From positions 1 through 61,349 of the forward strand of contig CANPUE010000014.1 of the NCBI GenBank assembly GCA_947577185.1: a DNA stretch of 61,349 nt, read 5' to 3'. Positions 54,913 to 61,349 of this stretch are shown in pieces. Position 1 is the first letter of the stretch; the number at the start of each line of letters is the position of its first letter. The position numbers and the translations under genes are program-made. This DNA comes from an uncultured Lachnospiraceae bacterium (GTDB lineage Bacteria; Bacillota; Clostridia; Lachnospirales; Lachnospiraceae). The notes under the pieces were generated by a model. It was given only the letters and a program-made list of their open reading frames with translations, was not told where the DNA came from and made no database searches.

Positions 54913-55497
54913 TTAATTTACATACTCTATAATTCCGCTCAGTCTTTCTATATCATCATTGCTCCAATATTGATTTTCCCAATGATAATACTTGTCTTTT
55001 CGCTTCTTAAATATACGGAATGGCTCTCTCGTATTATCGTATATATGCAGGATATCACAAATCTCTACTAACCTTGGGATCAGAGCAAGCGCCTTGTCAT
55101 ATCTTGACCTGATTTTTCCTTCCGGGACACCATGCCCTCCCAACGCTTCTCTTGCCTGTACTCTTGCAACATTTATATCTACATTAGATGTCAAAACATA
55201 AATGCCCCTTACAAAATATTCCTGCTCTTTGGCTTTTTGCAATAAGAGCAGATTCCTGTCGGTAGACAGCACTGTCTCAAAAGTAAAATCCTTTTTATCA
55301 TTTATCATGCGCTCCCTCAATTCTTCTGCCTTTACTGCCGCTTCCAGATCCGTACACAGGGTAGTTCTTTTTATATCGTCTGCATTGATATACTCGCCCC
55401 CGACCTTCGCCATCTGCGTAATGGTCGATTTCCCGCTCCCATTTGGTCCGGCAAATACAATGACCTCTGGAAGCCTGACTATGTTATTTCCCGACAT
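54913..55497 (-). CDS. Zeta-toxin-like P-loop kinase
   Basis: About 194 residues. Walker A FAGPNGSGKSTIT, the substrate Asp region YINADDIKR, and FTFETVLSTDR and GGHGVPEGKIRSRYDKAL match the zeta toxin/ZTL kinases that phosphorylate UDP-GlcNAc or other sugar nucleotides and arrest cell wall synthesis. It is shorter than classical zeta (about 287). ATG 55497 with GGAGGCGGGAGT; the longer frame runs into the antitoxin gene. It overlaps that gene by 14 bp. Confidence 0.85.
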   Translation of the reverse strand: MSGNNIVRLPEVIVFAGPNGSGKSTITQMAKVGGEYINADDIKRTTLCTDLEAAVKAEELRERMINDKKDFTFETVLSTDRNLLLLQKAKEQEYFVRGIYVLTSNVDINVARVQAREALGGHGVPEGKIRSRYDKALALIPRLVEICDILHIYDNTREPFRIFKKRKDKYYHWENQYWSNDDIERLSGIIEYVN

Positions 55498-55678
55498 ACT
55501 CCCGCCTCCCGTCCGGATATTCAAGATACGCCTTTTTTGTCTCATCATCGTATCCTGCAATGGGCAAGCCCTTTATTTTTCTCACTTCATTATCTATTCT
55601 TATTGATTCCTTGAATCTTATTGTTAATTCTTCATCAGAGATTCCACAGGTGGAATCCAATTCATTCATGATTGTCAT
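55484..55678 (-). CDS. Antitoxin partner of the zeta-like toxin
   Basis: A 64-residue protein with an N-terminal helical part (GISDEELTIRFKESIRIDNE) and a C-terminal segment YDDETKKAYLEYPDGRREYV typical of small proteins placed upstream of ZTL toxins. It overlaps the toxin start by 14 bp, the usual order antitoxin then toxin. GGAGGAG precedes the ATG. Identification is by position and size rather than sequence. Confidence 0.7.
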   Translation of the reverse strand: MTIMNELDSTCGISDEELTIRFKESIRIDNEVRKIKGLPIAGYDDETKKAYLEYPDGRREYVGK

Positions 55679-55963
55679 TAACTGTCTCCTCCCAGCTCCA
55701 TATACGTCAATGCATACATTGATTTATTATTCACATCCAATCTTCTTGCTCTTTATATTGTACTCTATCTCAGATATTTGTTCAATCACTCTTATTTTGT
55801 AACACATATCAGATTTTGATTTATATTACCTCTATAATTTTAATACTGGTATCATCTGGTATTGATGGTATTTTCGCCACCATACCACCCTGTCAACGCT
55901 CGCGCGCTGATAATTGGTAGAGCAAATCAATGAATGGCGCGATGAAAGCGCCGCATATCATTA

Positions 55964-56254
55964 CTATGTCATGCGCATAAGTTCTTCCATCTCCATCCGC
56001 ACCCTGATCCCGTCCTCCATCCCGAATCGGTACGCCGCCGCACCGTATGCCGCGCCACATTCATTATACGCTGTAATAACACGGTCAACGGCCTTTTTCT
56101 GTTCAGCCGTAAGGTTCAGACTGTCCATTATATCCGATGCTGCCTGTTCTTCTGCCAACGCCTCCTGATAATATTTATCCCTTTTTAAAATCTCATCCAG
56201 ATCTGTCACTGTCCTGTGCGCTGCGATTATGTCCAACAATCTGTTTTTCTTCAT
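55964..56254 (-). CDS. Small helical protein of unknown function
   Basis: A 96-residue charged helical protein (MKKNRLLDIIAAHRTVTDLD, then NLTAEQKKAVDRVITAYNEC and YGAAAYRFGMEDGIRVRMEM). It resembles small accessory proteins common in Lachnospiraceae mobile regions, but I cannot name the family. The ATG at 56254 has AGAGGCGG upstream; an ATG at 56299 is possible. Base composition is richer in GC than the genes to the left. Confidence 0.65.
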   Translation of the reverse strand: MKKNRLLDIIAAHRTVTDLDEILKRDKYYQEALAEEQAASDIMDSLNLTAEQKKAVDRVITAYNECGAAYGAAAYRFGMEDGIRVRMEMEELMRMT

Positions 56255-56423
56255 TCTGTCCGCCTCTTCCCTCTGTATATTTCGCCATGCGTACTTCATC
56301 CGGCACTCAGCTCATATTACATGCGATCACTTTCTCTGGTCAAAAGAGGGCATAAAAAGAGCAGGCCATCCTATCCCCGATAAGATTTCCTGCCTTTCAT
56401 GCCACAACCACAGTCATCTACTA

Positions 56424-57332
56424 TCACGCAACGATCCTCAGCGTCTCCTCATCCCTGCTGTACACATACACATGATAAGATAACCGTTCTTCCCTATCGA
56501 CCTGCGTATCATTGACCTCCCGCACCATTTTTGCCAGTCCGTCATACCTTTTCGCATCCTTTGGAGGCAGTATGATAGTCTCATGTATGGAACTGGGGAG
56601 TACAATAAAGCCGTCCCCCACTTTATCCGCGATCATCCGCAGGGTTTTCTTGTCAAGGATCTCCGCTGCCCCAAACCGTCTGCGGTGATTCGTCAGGATG
56701 TACATATCCTTATCCTTTGAAGCATTGCCGTCTTGCTCTGGAAAAGTAATGCCCAGCATGTGTTCTACAATCCTTTCAATCGTGATAAGATCAGCTTCTC
56801 CATTTGTACGCATATTCTCCATTGCTTTCTGATAGAGATCTTCCTCTTCCTGCCCCCATATTTCCATATGCCCGTTATGGATGAGGATCGTCCCGCTGTC
56901 CTCCCGTGCATGGTCTCTGGCAACGGCATAATAGACCACCGCCAGATCCAGAAAGTCCCTGTGCGGTATCTTTTCCAGCAGTTCCTTATTCTGCCCCGCA
57001 TTCACAAGTTTCGGGTAAATATTCCTCTGGACAGTTTCCCAGTTGCAGAATCCCGATATATCAACATCCGGCACATCCTCCCAATGTTTCAGGATCAGCC
57101 TGCAGACCTCATCCACGATCTCATCAGATTTCATCCCGCCGGATTCATACTCCCTGTAAAACTCATCCAGATATATATACGGCCCGATATCTGCTCCTTC
57201 TTTCATAACCGCGATCCCTGTCAGCTTCACGTTATTATTTTTTGTCACTTCACGTTTCCCGATCTGAAATGCGTCTCCCATCTTTACACGGATCTCTTTT
57301 ACTACATTCTCTGTAAACTCCTCAAAGCTCAT
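56424..57332 (-). CDS. DUF5688 family protein (mobile-region copy)
   Basis: A 302-residue paralogue of the protein at 17582-18517. The same blocks occur: VTKNNNVKLTGIAVMKEGAD, IYLDEFYREYESGGMKSDEI, LLEKIPHRDFLDLAVVYYAV, FIVLPSSIHETIILPP and VREVNDTQVDREERLSYHVY. Function unknown. It is the last gene of the DUF932-YqaJ-Rad52 group on the minus strand, 28 bp after the annealing protein gene. GGAGGG precedes the ATG. Confidence 0.85.
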   Translation of the reverse strand: MSFEEFTENVVKEIRVKMGDAFQIGKREVTKNNNVKLTGIAVMKEGADIGPYIYLDEFYREYESGGMKSDEIVDEVCRLILKHWEDVPDVDISGFCNWETVQRNIYPKLVNAGQNKELLEKIPHRDFLDLAVVYYAVARDHAREDSGTILIHNGHMEIWGQEEEDLYQKAMENMRTNGEADLITIERIVEHMLGITFPEQDGNASKDKDMYILTNHRRRFGAAEILDKKTLRMIADKVGDGFIVLPSSIHETIILPPKDAKRYDGLAKMVREVNDTQVDREERLSYHVYVYSRDEETLRIVA

Positions 57333-57360
57333 CTTTTACCCTCCTCCTTCTTTTGTGCGT

Positions 57361-58182
57361 CTATGCCGCCTCTGTGGATTTCGTCCGTTTTAACGCGGAC
57401 ATCACCCTGCCGTAGAGTTCTGCGCTCATCGTTCCCGGCTCCTGTATCTGGTACCGGTTCTGTACCGTTTCCATAGACACGCCCGTCCTGTCAAGCTCCG
57501 CCTGCAGGGAATCCATCTGTTCCTTGGAAATCGAAGCGGGAGCCTTCTGCGCTTTCCCCGCCGTAGTCTTCTGCGCCGGTTTTTGTGCCGTTTCCGCTCT
57601 ATTTCCGTTCCCTCCGGCAGCTTTCTCTTTGCGGCCACCCGCAGCGTCTGCGACTTTTTCTTTCAGTTCGTATACTGCCTGTCCCCTGTCATTTACCACC
57701 ACAAGGGCACTGATCTCCCGGTCATCATTGTACCGGATCGAGGAAACTGAGAAATGGTCATTACAGTAAAACCGCTTCCCTTTATTCTGGTCTTCCTTAT
57801 ACAGGATCTCTGCCTTTCCCGCTGGTATCCAGATAAAAGGCGCGGTATAGAGTTCCCGCCCGATCCCCCAGTTGAAGCACGCACGCTTAAAGCTGTCAGA
57901 AGCCTGCCCTTTCTCTTTCTCCGAATAACTCATGGTGCCCACATCCTGCTTCGCTACCCACTGCCCGGTTTCTTTATCACAGATCTCCACCGTACAGTAG
58001 AGGTTCCCCTCTATGCTCTGGTGGCTGCGCTTCCACCCAAAAGGCCCGAAGGTCTCATCAAGGATGCGCTGGTCTACCCTTGCATCCTTATAGAGTAACA
58101 GGCTCAGACCGTTTTCTTTGATAACTGCCACCCTGCACTCGATCTCATCTGCCTTAAGCAGCCTGATCAGGTTCTGTTCCAT
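57361..58182 (-). CDS. Rad52/RecT-like single-strand annealing protein
   Basis: A 273-residue protein. The Rad52-type core is clear: GWKRSHQSIEGNLYCTVEIC, then VGTMSYSEKEKGQASDSFKR followed by ACFNWGIGRELYTAPFIWI. Such proteins anneal complementary single strands for phage or element recombination. The C-terminal 100 residues are a Lys/Ala/Gln-rich linker and a small helical domain (LQAELDRTGVSMETVQNRYQ) that might bind a single-strand-binding protein or the exonuclease. It lies 23 bp after the YqaJ nuclease, forming a lambda Red-like pair. Confidence 0.85.
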   Translation of the reverse strand: MEQNLIRLLKADEIECRVAVIKENGLSLLLYKDARVDQRILDETFGPFGWKRSHQSIEGNLYCTVEICDKETGQWVAKQDVGTMSYSEKEKGQASDSFKRACFNWGIGRELYTAPFIWIPAGKAEILYKEDQNKGKRFYCNDHFSVSSIRYNDDREISALVVVNDRGQAVYELKEKVADAAGGRKEKAAGGNGNRAETAQKPAQKTTAGKAQKAPASISKEQMDSLQAELDRTGVSMETVQNRYQIQEPGTMSAELYGRVMSALKRTKSTEAA

Positions 58183-58205
58183 CTTTGTCCTCCTCTTTTT
58201 TCCTT

Positions 58206-59135
58206 CTATGCCGCTTTCACTTCAAACCGTCTGGAATGGGAGACCTTCCCGTAATCGGCATAAAGCTCCGGCCGCTCTTCTTTAATACGCTTTGTATCAA
58301 GTTTTGTGGAGTCGATATTCTTCCATGTGACGCGGAAGCTGTCACTGCTCGCCAGTTCATTGTCCTGCATGAAGAGTTTCACTTCCTGCTCGATCTGCTT
58401 CTGTTCCTCCTGTAACTCCGAGATAAAACCAAGGATTTCTTCACGCCGTCTTAACTTTTCATCAAATCCGACCAGCTTGATGGCGCTGGCTTTCTTTGCC
58501 GTATGGAAATACTGTTCCAGCACCTCGTCACAGACCCTGCTCCCATCCGGCGGCGGGATAATGCCCGGCACCACATGGTCATTCCAGAAATCCTCTTCTA
58601 TAGATATGAGCCGCCCGATCAGATCATCATCCCACTCTAATCTGCGGTAGGTAAATTCCCTGCCCAGGATGACTGCCGCGATGTACCACACCCTTTTCCC
58701 GGTCACCGCCATGTAATGGTAGCACTGCATGATATAGTGGAGCGGGATATTCCCCTCCGCCCATTTGTCCGCATGATAGGCACTGGCTGTCTTGCATTCC
58801 AGCCCCGCATCTTCACCCACTACGATGCGGTCAACATCTGCGATCATAAAAGGATGCTCCACACTGCGGTACATGAAGTTGGACTTCCGCACCTTTAAGC
58901 CGGTAGCCTCGGTAAACCGCTGTGCCACATAGTCTTCCAGATCATGGCCGATACGGACTGCCTCGCTGTCCTGTTCTTCCACAGATTCACTTGTCTTATC
59001 CCGGAATACCTTCATGGCGCTGCTGTAGGGGTTCACGCCACAGATTGCTCCCGCATCGGAACCGCCGATACCCGATTTCCGTAAGCGGAGCCATTCTGCG
59101 TTGCTGACTCCCGTTAATGATATTTTGTCAAACAT
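58206..59135 (-). CDS. YqaJ-family viral recombinase/exonuclease
   Basis: A 309-residue nuclease of the PD-(D/E)xK fold. RKSGIGGSDAGAICGVNPYS, GHDLEDYVAQRFTEATG, PFMIADVDRIV (metal-binding Asp) and AGLECKTAS (E-x-K) give the complete active site; MQCYHYMAVTG is the trailing helix. It resects double-stranded DNA 5' to 3' to feed the annealing protein downstream. GGAGGAGG precedes the ATG. Confidence 0.93.
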   Translation of the reverse strand: MFDKISLTGVSNAEWLRLRKSGIGGSDAGAICGVNPYSSAMKVFRDKTSESVEEQDSEAVRIGHDLEDYVAQRFTEATGLKVRKSNFMYRSVEHPFMIADVDRIVVGEDAGLECKTASAYHADKWAEGNIPLHYIMQCYHYMAVTGKRVWYIAAVILGREFTYRRLEWDDDLIGRLISIEEDFWNDHVVPGIIPPPDGSRVCDEVLEQYFHTAKKASAIKLVGFDEKLRRREEILGFISELQEEQKQIEQEVKLFMQDNELASSDSFRVTWKNIDSTKLDTKRIKEERPELYADYGKVSHSRRFEVKAA

Positions 59136-59264
59136 GATTGTTCCTCCTCCGTTTTTCTTTTCCCCGACATTCTTTAAAGATCTTCTCCGTCGGCAATGGT
59201 TCCTGGAACGCCGTACATTTTCCGCGGATATTTTCGCTGCCGTAAGTTCTTCTAATAAAGAACA

Positions 59265-59295
59265 GGGACAGCCGGAACATGACTCCCGGCTGCCC
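59265..59295 (-). terminator. Hairpin between the DUF932 and YqaJ genes
   Basis: GGGCAGCCGG pairs with CCGGCTGTCCC (one bulge) around a 10-nt loop on the minus strand and is followed by TGTTCTTTATT. It may partly terminate or process the transcript ahead of yqaJ. Confidence 0.45.
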
Positions 59296-59368
59296 TTGAT
59301 CCTTCTTCCCGTGATATACTGTTTTCCTTAAGACCAAAAGGTTACTGCTTCTTCTTACTTCTTTCTGT

Positions 59369-60301
59369 TTATGCCGCTTTCACAAGCTGGTATGCCTTAT
59401 CGATCAGCGGATTACCGTCCACCGTGCGGGCAAACAGGTTCTCGTTATAATTCGCCGTCCTCCTTAACGGACTGCTGTGTGTGGCAAAGTCCGACACCGC
59501 ATTGATAAAACGGTAGGCATTGTTACCCACTTTCTGCAGGTCGGGAGCGTCATAATACCGCTGCTCCATGTCCCGGCGCAGTTTCAGGATATTTTTGCTC
59601 TGGACAGACGCCGGCTCCCCCTCCATCGGCAGGAGCAGTCCGATATACTCCTTCACCTGTGCGTCCGTCATCTTCTGCCTGCGCAGCTGCTCAAACTCGA
59701 TACCGAGGCTGTCCATATATTGCTCCGCCATAAAGAGCGTATCTTTCGCCTCCTGCATCTTGTCACGGATGTTGCCCGTGTGGATCATGGAAAAGCTCCT
59801 CTTTGCGGTATCCAGTGCAAGGTTGAGCGTGTTATTACAGACAACCCTTACCGGGGTAACGGCTACTTTTACGGAGCCGGAACCGTCATGGGTGTTGGAG
59901 AACACCAGATAGGGGCTGATCCGCTCCCCTGCGATGATATACTCCCGCGGAAGCCTTGCAAGGAGCCAGACTTTCTTCCCCTCCTGCAGTGATCCGGCGG
60001 TCTCATAGCGGACGCCTTTCCCAAGCAGTTCATCGGTAAAGCTGAACGCATCCGTATTCTGCACTACTTTATAGCGGTCAGATACCACCCCCAGCACCTT
60101 CCTGTCGGAACTGCGCACATTTGCCTTGTACCCTTTTACCATCTCGTTATAGCCCGTATATACAGGCTCCTGCACCACCATCCAGTCAAGCCCCGCAAGG
60201 CGGAGCGCTTCTGCGGATGTGGGTGCCTCCATGACGATCGTACCTAATCCGTGCCACGGTTTCTCCCTTACAGAGAACATAGTTTCTACATTTGCTGACA
60301 T
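59369..60301 (-). CDS. DUF932 family protein
   Basis: A 310-residue protein. The DUF932 pattern includes EKPWHGLGTIVMEAPTSAEA at the start, VVSDRYKVVQNTDAFSFTDE, and VTPVRVVCNNTLNLAL in the middle. It is typical of plasmids, phages and conjugative elements near recombination genes. The family is soluble and its biochemical role is unknown. AAGGAGATGG precedes the ATG. It precedes the YqaJ and Rad52-like genes on the same strand. Confidence 0.9.
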   Translation of the reverse strand: MSANVETMFSVREKPWHGLGTIVMEAPTSAEALRLAGLDWMVVQEPVYTGYNEMVKGYKANVRSSDRKVLGVVSDRYKVVQNTDAFSFTDELLGKGVRYETAGSLQEGKKVWLLARLPREYIIAGERISPYLVFSNTHDGSGSVKVAVTPVRVVCNNTLNLALDTAKRSFSMIHTGNIRDKMQEAKDTLFMAEQYMDSLGIEFEQLRRQKMTDAQVKEYIGLLLPMEGEPASVQSKNILKLRRDMEQRYYDAPDLQKVGNNAYRFINAVSDFATHSSPLRRTANYNENLFARTVDGNPLIDKAYQLVKAA

Positions 60302-60325
60302 AAGACCATCTCCTTTTCCCGTTTT

Positions 60326-60430
60326 TTAATCATCGTACTGTGTCCTGCTCTGCTTTTTTACAGCTTTCGTTGCCATAAGCAGCACCGAAAGTACTGTCCG
60401 TACTGCCTTGCGCACTTTTTTCTTTGCCAA
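60326..60430 (-). CDS. Possible 34-residue basic peptide with TTG start
   Basis: TTG at 60430 is preceded by AAAGGGGGG at 7-nt spacing, then LAKKKVRKAVRTVLSVLLMA and TKAVKKQSRTQYDD to a TAA at 60326. It is strongly basic and amphipathic. It lies 24 bp before the DUF932 ATG, so it may be a leader or a real small gene. Confidence 0.4.
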   Translation of the reverse strand: MAKKKVRKAVRTVLSVLLMATKAVKKQSRTQYDD

Positions 60431-60704
60431 GATGAGTCCCCCCTTTTCTTATTTATTTAACCTAAGAATATATATCTGAAACAGCGTAAGATACGGCATG
60501 GCCACGGTCTTTTTACTCAGTATCCCGTTATGATGCTCTGCACAGTTTCATTTGCCGTAGCATTGATATGCAGTCCCGGCTTATATATCATGCAGCCTTA
60601 AAATGAATGAAGGAGCATTCCGGTTCTCCGAAACACTCCCTATTCTCTATCATAGCCAACCCCATGATCTGACATTGAAAATATAACTATACCTGTTCTT
60701 TTCC

Positions 60705-60899
60705 TTATCCATCATATCTGTTCCCATTGAAAGAATCCGAACATTCCTTTGACAACTGCTTCTGGAACCATTCGTAAGACCGATAGCCATTCATCTTACA
60801 CTGTGGACAGGGATTGGCCAGCGTCCCAATCATTCCTAAATTGTATGGGCATTTCCCACACGGTGCTTTTTTCTGTGAAAAAATTTCTTTTAACTTCAT
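60705..60899 (-). CDS. Small Cys-rich, probably zinc-binding protein
   Basis: A 64-residue protein with CGKCPYN and, 18 residues later, CPQCKMNGY, a likely four-cysteine zinc knuckle. The ribosome binding site GGGAGGGG supports ATG 60899. No named family recognised. The flanking 60431-60704 stretch shows nothing I can assign. Confidence 0.65.
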   Translation of the reverse strand: MKLKEIFSQKKAPCGKCPYNLGMIGTLANPCPQCKMNGYRSYEWFQKQLSKECSDSFNGNRYDG

Positions 60900-60954
60900 T
60901 GGCTATACCCCTCCCATAAATTACCGTTTTTCTGGTCTATCATAATACAATTGA

Positions 60955-60977
60955 GCGCTTCCCATACAAGGAAGCGC
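60955..60977 (-). terminator. Weak hairpin after the rhamnosidase-like gene
   Basis: GCGCTTCC/GGAAGCGC stem with a 7-nt loop, about 110 bp after the stop of the partial gene at the right edge. No T-run follows, so termination is uncertain. Confidence 0.35.
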
Positions 60978-61089
60978 CCTCTATATAATGGTGTTATGAA
61001 TTTAAAATCTGCCATCCCACAGTCTTTTACTGCCGGATTTTACAATTATTTTGTAGATTCCTCTCTGTTTCTTCCTAATCTTATCCCTA

Positions 61090-61349
61090 TTAATTTACAG
61101 CAGTTTCCCCATCCACTTCCATAAATGAATAAACACCGGATTGCAGTTCAAATACCATATCCCCGCCATCCGTCCCTATGTAGGTAACGCCATCCGCTTT
61201 GTCAGCGGACACACCGCTCTCCATATAACACCCCGCAGGCAGATATAATGTAGCAGTGGTATTGGCAGGAACAGCTGCCTCATACAGCAGGCCTTCTTCC
61301 GTCTTCGTCCATGCACTCATGATCGTACCGTAAACAGAATCATAGCTGC
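61090..61349 (-). CDS. C-terminus of an alpha-L-rhamnosidase-like protein (partial)
   Basis: The last 85 residues of a gene that continues past the right edge. The visible part reads SYDSVYGTIMSAWTKTEEGL then VPANTTATLYLPAG, ESGVSADKADGV and FELQSGVYSFMEV. This is the C-terminal beta-sandwich pattern of GH78-type alpha-L-rhamnosidases (HYDSxxGxIxSxW, VPxNTTAxVxLP). Such enzymes release rhamnose from plant or bacterial polysaccharides. Rhamnose use would fit a gut species. The ATG at 61320 is internal, not the start. Confidence 0.78.
   Translation of the reverse strand, partial: SYDSVYGTIMSAWTKTEEGLLYEAAVPANTTATLYLPAGCYMESGVSADKADGVTYIGTDGGDMVFELQSGVYSFMEVDGETAVN

Larger units (their letters stand above)
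45357..60899. mobile_element. Putative integrated mobile element(s), right end unresolved
   Basis: From the integrase beside ychF to the small Cys-rich gene at 60.9 kb nearly every gene is of mobile type: integrase, excisionase, P-loop replication ATPase, replication-initiator-like proteins, toxin/antitoxin, exonuclease plus annealing protein, DUF932. Base composition drops sharply at about 46-55.8 kb and rises again after 55.9 kb, so two elements or a composite are possible. I could not find a matching attachment repeat at the right, and no conjugation or capsid genes are inside the window. Confidence 0.55.

Noticed and set aside
59128..59337. 69-codon frame between DUF932 and YqaJ genes
   Set aside because: TTG start without a ribosome binding site, interrupted in sense by a strong hairpin, and overlapping the YqaJ start.

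Overview
The window looks like a chromosomal segment of a spore-forming, anaerobic gut Clostridia, most likely a Lachnospiraceae. The reasons are a division and cell wall cluster that runs directly into spoIIGA-sigE-sigG, NADP-type glutamate dehydrogenase, many LytTR/SH3/zinc-ribbon proteins typical of that family, a small DUF5688 protein family, and moderate GC with strong GGAGG ribosome binding sites. No database search was possible, so the genus is not assigned.

Left part (1-13 kb, accessory): a GNAT acetyltransferase, a HAD-type phosphatase-like protein, a lipoprotein, and a LytTR/GHKL two-component pair whose sensor gene is cut by an in-frame amber codon. These are followed by an AraC regulator and a compact five-gene operon (SCP2-like protein, membrane-anchored alpha/beta hydrolase, stand-alone condensation-like acyltransferase, acyl carrier protein, AMP-forming ligase). 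A divergent TetR gene controls this operon, and two matching 17-bp palindromes overlap its predicted promoter. The operon looks like an uncharacterised acyl-transfer pathway.

Middle part (12-45 kb, core chromosome, almost all on the minus strand): tag, an XRE regulator, a frameshifted membrane gene, gdhA, two envelope SH3 proteins, tRNA-Arg(CCG), DUF5688, efp, the shikimate genes aroQ-aroK-aroE, yqeG, nrdR and a YlmC/YmxH-type gene. Next come sigG, a REC/HD-GYP/GGDEF regulator, sigE, spoIIGA, ftsZ, ftsQ, murA, ftsW, murD, mraY, two tandem class B penicillin-binding proteins, ftsL, rsmH, mraZ, lgt and ychF. The mraZ promoter carries four AGTGG boxes exactly 10 bp apart, the classical MraZ autoregulatory site. 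The cluster lacks murE, murF, murG and ftsA. A small palindrome-rich dispersed repeat sits in three intergenic gaps, one of them with an 18-bp direct repeat at its ends.

Right part (45.4-61 kb, mobile DNA): a tyrosine integrase and excisionase begin just upstream of ychF. They are followed by an AT-rich block with a three-gene overlapping operon (a protein that reads like a catalytically dead reverse transcriptase, a 98-aa protein and a P-loop ATPase), a zinc-binding gene with a consensus promoter, two paralogous replication-initiator-like proteins beside a very AT-rich gap, and a zeta-toxin/antitoxin pair. A more GC-rich module follows: DUF5688, a Rad52-like annealing protein, a YqaJ exonuclease and DUF932. 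The window ends inside the C-terminus of an alpha-L-rhamnosidase-like gene. The right boundary of the mobile element is not identified. The best candidates for undescribed biology are the dead-RT/ATPase operon and the SCP2-condensation-ACP acyl-transfer operon.
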